A DNA stretch of 6,198 bases from Acidimicrobiales bacterium (lineage in GTDB: Bacteria; Actinomycetota; Acidimicrobiia; Acidimicrobiales; CADCSY01): assembly GCA_030447125.1 (NCBI GenBank), contig JAUJLZ010000120.1, forward strand, positions 1-6,198. Direction: 5' to 3'. This document shows positions 5,162 through 6,198 of the stretch, piece after piece. The notes beneath the pieces are model-generated. The model did no database searches. It was given only the letters and a program-made list of their open reading frames with translations, and had not been told where the DNA came from. The translations under genes were made by a program, and so were the position numbers. The first letter of the stretch is position 1. Every line of letters begins with the position of its first letter.

Positions 5162-6198
5162 TCAGGCGGTGCGGGAGCGGATGAGCTCGACCGTGGCCTC
5201 GGAGGCGTTGGCGTCCTCGCCCTGGTCGACCAAGAGGGCAGCTCGGTCGGCTTCGGCCTCAGCCGCGGCGCCGGCGTCGGCGGCGGCCAGGCGGGCCTCG
5301 ACCCCTTCTGCCACCAGCTTCTCGGCCTCGGCCACCAGGGCCTCGACCATCTCGTCCTCGGGGACGACCCGCACGACCTGGCCGCGGATGAACAGGTGCC
5401 CCCGGTGGCGGCCGGCGGCGATCCCCAGGTCGGCCGAGCGGGCCTCGCCCGGACCGTTGACCACGCAGCCCATGACCGCCACCTGGACGGGTAGCTCTCG
5501 CTCGGCGAAGGCGGCCATGGCCTGGCCGGCCACGGCGATGACGTCGATCTCGGCCCGGCCGCAGCTGGGACAGGCGATGAGGTCCACGTTGGTGCGCTCC
5601 CGCAGGCCCAGCGCCTCCAGGAGCTGGCGCCCGGCCTTGGCCTCCTCCACCGGATCGGCGGTGAGGCTGTAGCGAATGGTGTCGCCGATGCCCTCGAGCA
5701 ACAGGGTGGCGATGCCGGCGGTGGCCTTGATCAGCCCCCCCGGAGGCGGCCCCGCCTCGGTGACCCCCAGGTGCAGGGGGTGCTCAACGGTGTCGGCCAA
5801 CATCCGATAGGCCTCGACCATGAGGCGCACATCCGACGCCTTGACCGAGATCTTGACGTCGTCGAAGCCCACCTCGGCGAAGTGGGCCAGCTCCCGCTCG
5901 GCCGAGGCCACCAGGGCCTCAGGGGTCACGCCGTAGCGGGCCTCGATGTCGGGGTCCAGCGAGCCGGCGTTGACCCCGATGCGGATGGGCACCCCCCGGT
6001 CGCGGGCCTCGGCGGCCACGGTCCTGATCTGCTCGGGCTTGCGGATGTTGCCCGGGTTGAGGCGCAGGCAGGACACGCCCGCCTCCAGGGCGGCCAGGGC
6101 CAGGCGGTGCTGGAAGTGGATGTCGGCCACGATCGGCACCGGTGAGCGGGGCACGATGCGGGCCAGGCCCTCGGCGGCGGCGTCGTCGTTGCAGGTGC
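5162..6198 (-). CDS. ispG: 4-hydroxy-3-methylbut-2-enyl diphosphate synthase IspG/GcpE (5' end outside window)
   Basis: IspG is the 4Fe-4S enzyme that reduces MEcPP to HMBPP in the MEP isoprenoid pathway. 344 codons are visible; by comparison with family lengths about 60-70 N-terminal residues lie beyond the right edge. The TIM-barrel part shows VADIHFQHRLAL, CLRLNPGNI, GVNAGSLD, KISVKASD and LGVTEAG. The iron-sulfur half shows ACPSCGR, with its two Cys codons at 5570-5572 and 5561-5563. MGCVVNGPGE follows, with the third Cys at 5465-5467 and the conserved Glu at 5444-5446. All three cluster cysteines and the Glu are present, so the enzyme should be active. After the usual end (near VPEDEMVEALVAEAEKL) it carries an Ala/Glu/Asp-rich tail of about 50 residues. 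It lies upstream of proS on the same strand with a 221-base gap. Confidence 0.97.
   Translation of the reverse strand, partial: TCNDDAAAEGLARIVPRSPVPIVADIHFQHRLALAALEAGVSCLRLNPGNIRKPEQIRTVAAEARDRGVPIRIGVNAGSLDPDIEARYGVTPEALVASAERELAHFAEVGFDDVKISVKASDVRLMVEAYRMLADTVEHPLHLGVTEAGPPPGGLIKATAGIATLLLEGIGDTIRYSLTADPVEEAKAGRQLLEALGLRERTNVDLIACPSCGRAEIDVIAVAGQAMAAFAERELPVQVAVMGCVVNGPGEARSADLGIAAGRHRGHLFIRGQVVRVVPEDEMVEALVAEAEKLVAEGVEARLAAADAGAAAEAEADRAALLVDQGEDANASEATVELIRSRTA

Overview
The window looks like a stretch of core chromosome from a very GC-rich bacterium, most likely an actinobacterium. The support is the strong G/C bias at third codon positions, the gene order ispG-proS-rimP-nusA-ylxR-infB, the absence of a ylxQ-type gene between ylxR and infB, and an IF-2 with a very long Pro/Ala/Gly/Arg-rich N-terminal linker. 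The proline-tRNA ligase is the short, INS-less archaeal/eukaryotic-like form rather than the long form I associate with Streptomyces and Mycobacterium. That hints at a deep-branching actinobacterial class such as Acidimicrobiia, which is inference only. All supported genes lie on the minus strand, so transcription runs from high to low coordinates.

Layout in the direction of transcription. ispG (6198 to 5162, its 5' end outside the window) encodes the iron-sulfur enzyme of the MEP isoprenoid pathway. A 221-base gap (5161-4941) holds a 37-codon in-frame continuation of ispG after its stop, a perfect 16-base inverted repeat and a purine-rich tract. proS (4940-3528) follows. A 229-base gap (3527-3299) holds a good -10 element (TATACT), a 14-base palindrome, an intrinsic-terminator-like hairpin with an interrupted U tract, and a strong Shine-Dalgarno sequence before rimP. 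This looks like the promoter and attenuated leader of the rimP-nusA-ylxR-infB operon. rimP (3298-2792) and nusA (2745-1426) are linked by a 17-codon mini-ORF whose start overlaps the rimP stop and whose stop overlaps the nusA start, both as ATGA. ylxR (1444-1091) overlaps the end of nusA. infB starts at a TTG (1072) and runs off the left edge.

The operon links ribosome maturation (RimP), transcription elongation and termination (NusA), an RNA-binding RNase P-associated protein (YlxR/RnpM) and translation initiation (IF-2). proS and ispG are upstream housekeeping neighbours, possibly partly co-transcribed. I see no mobile element, CRISPR array, tRNA, rRNA or evident new system. The points of interest are the rimP leader, the mini-ORF relay, start-codon choices and lineage-specific protein tails.
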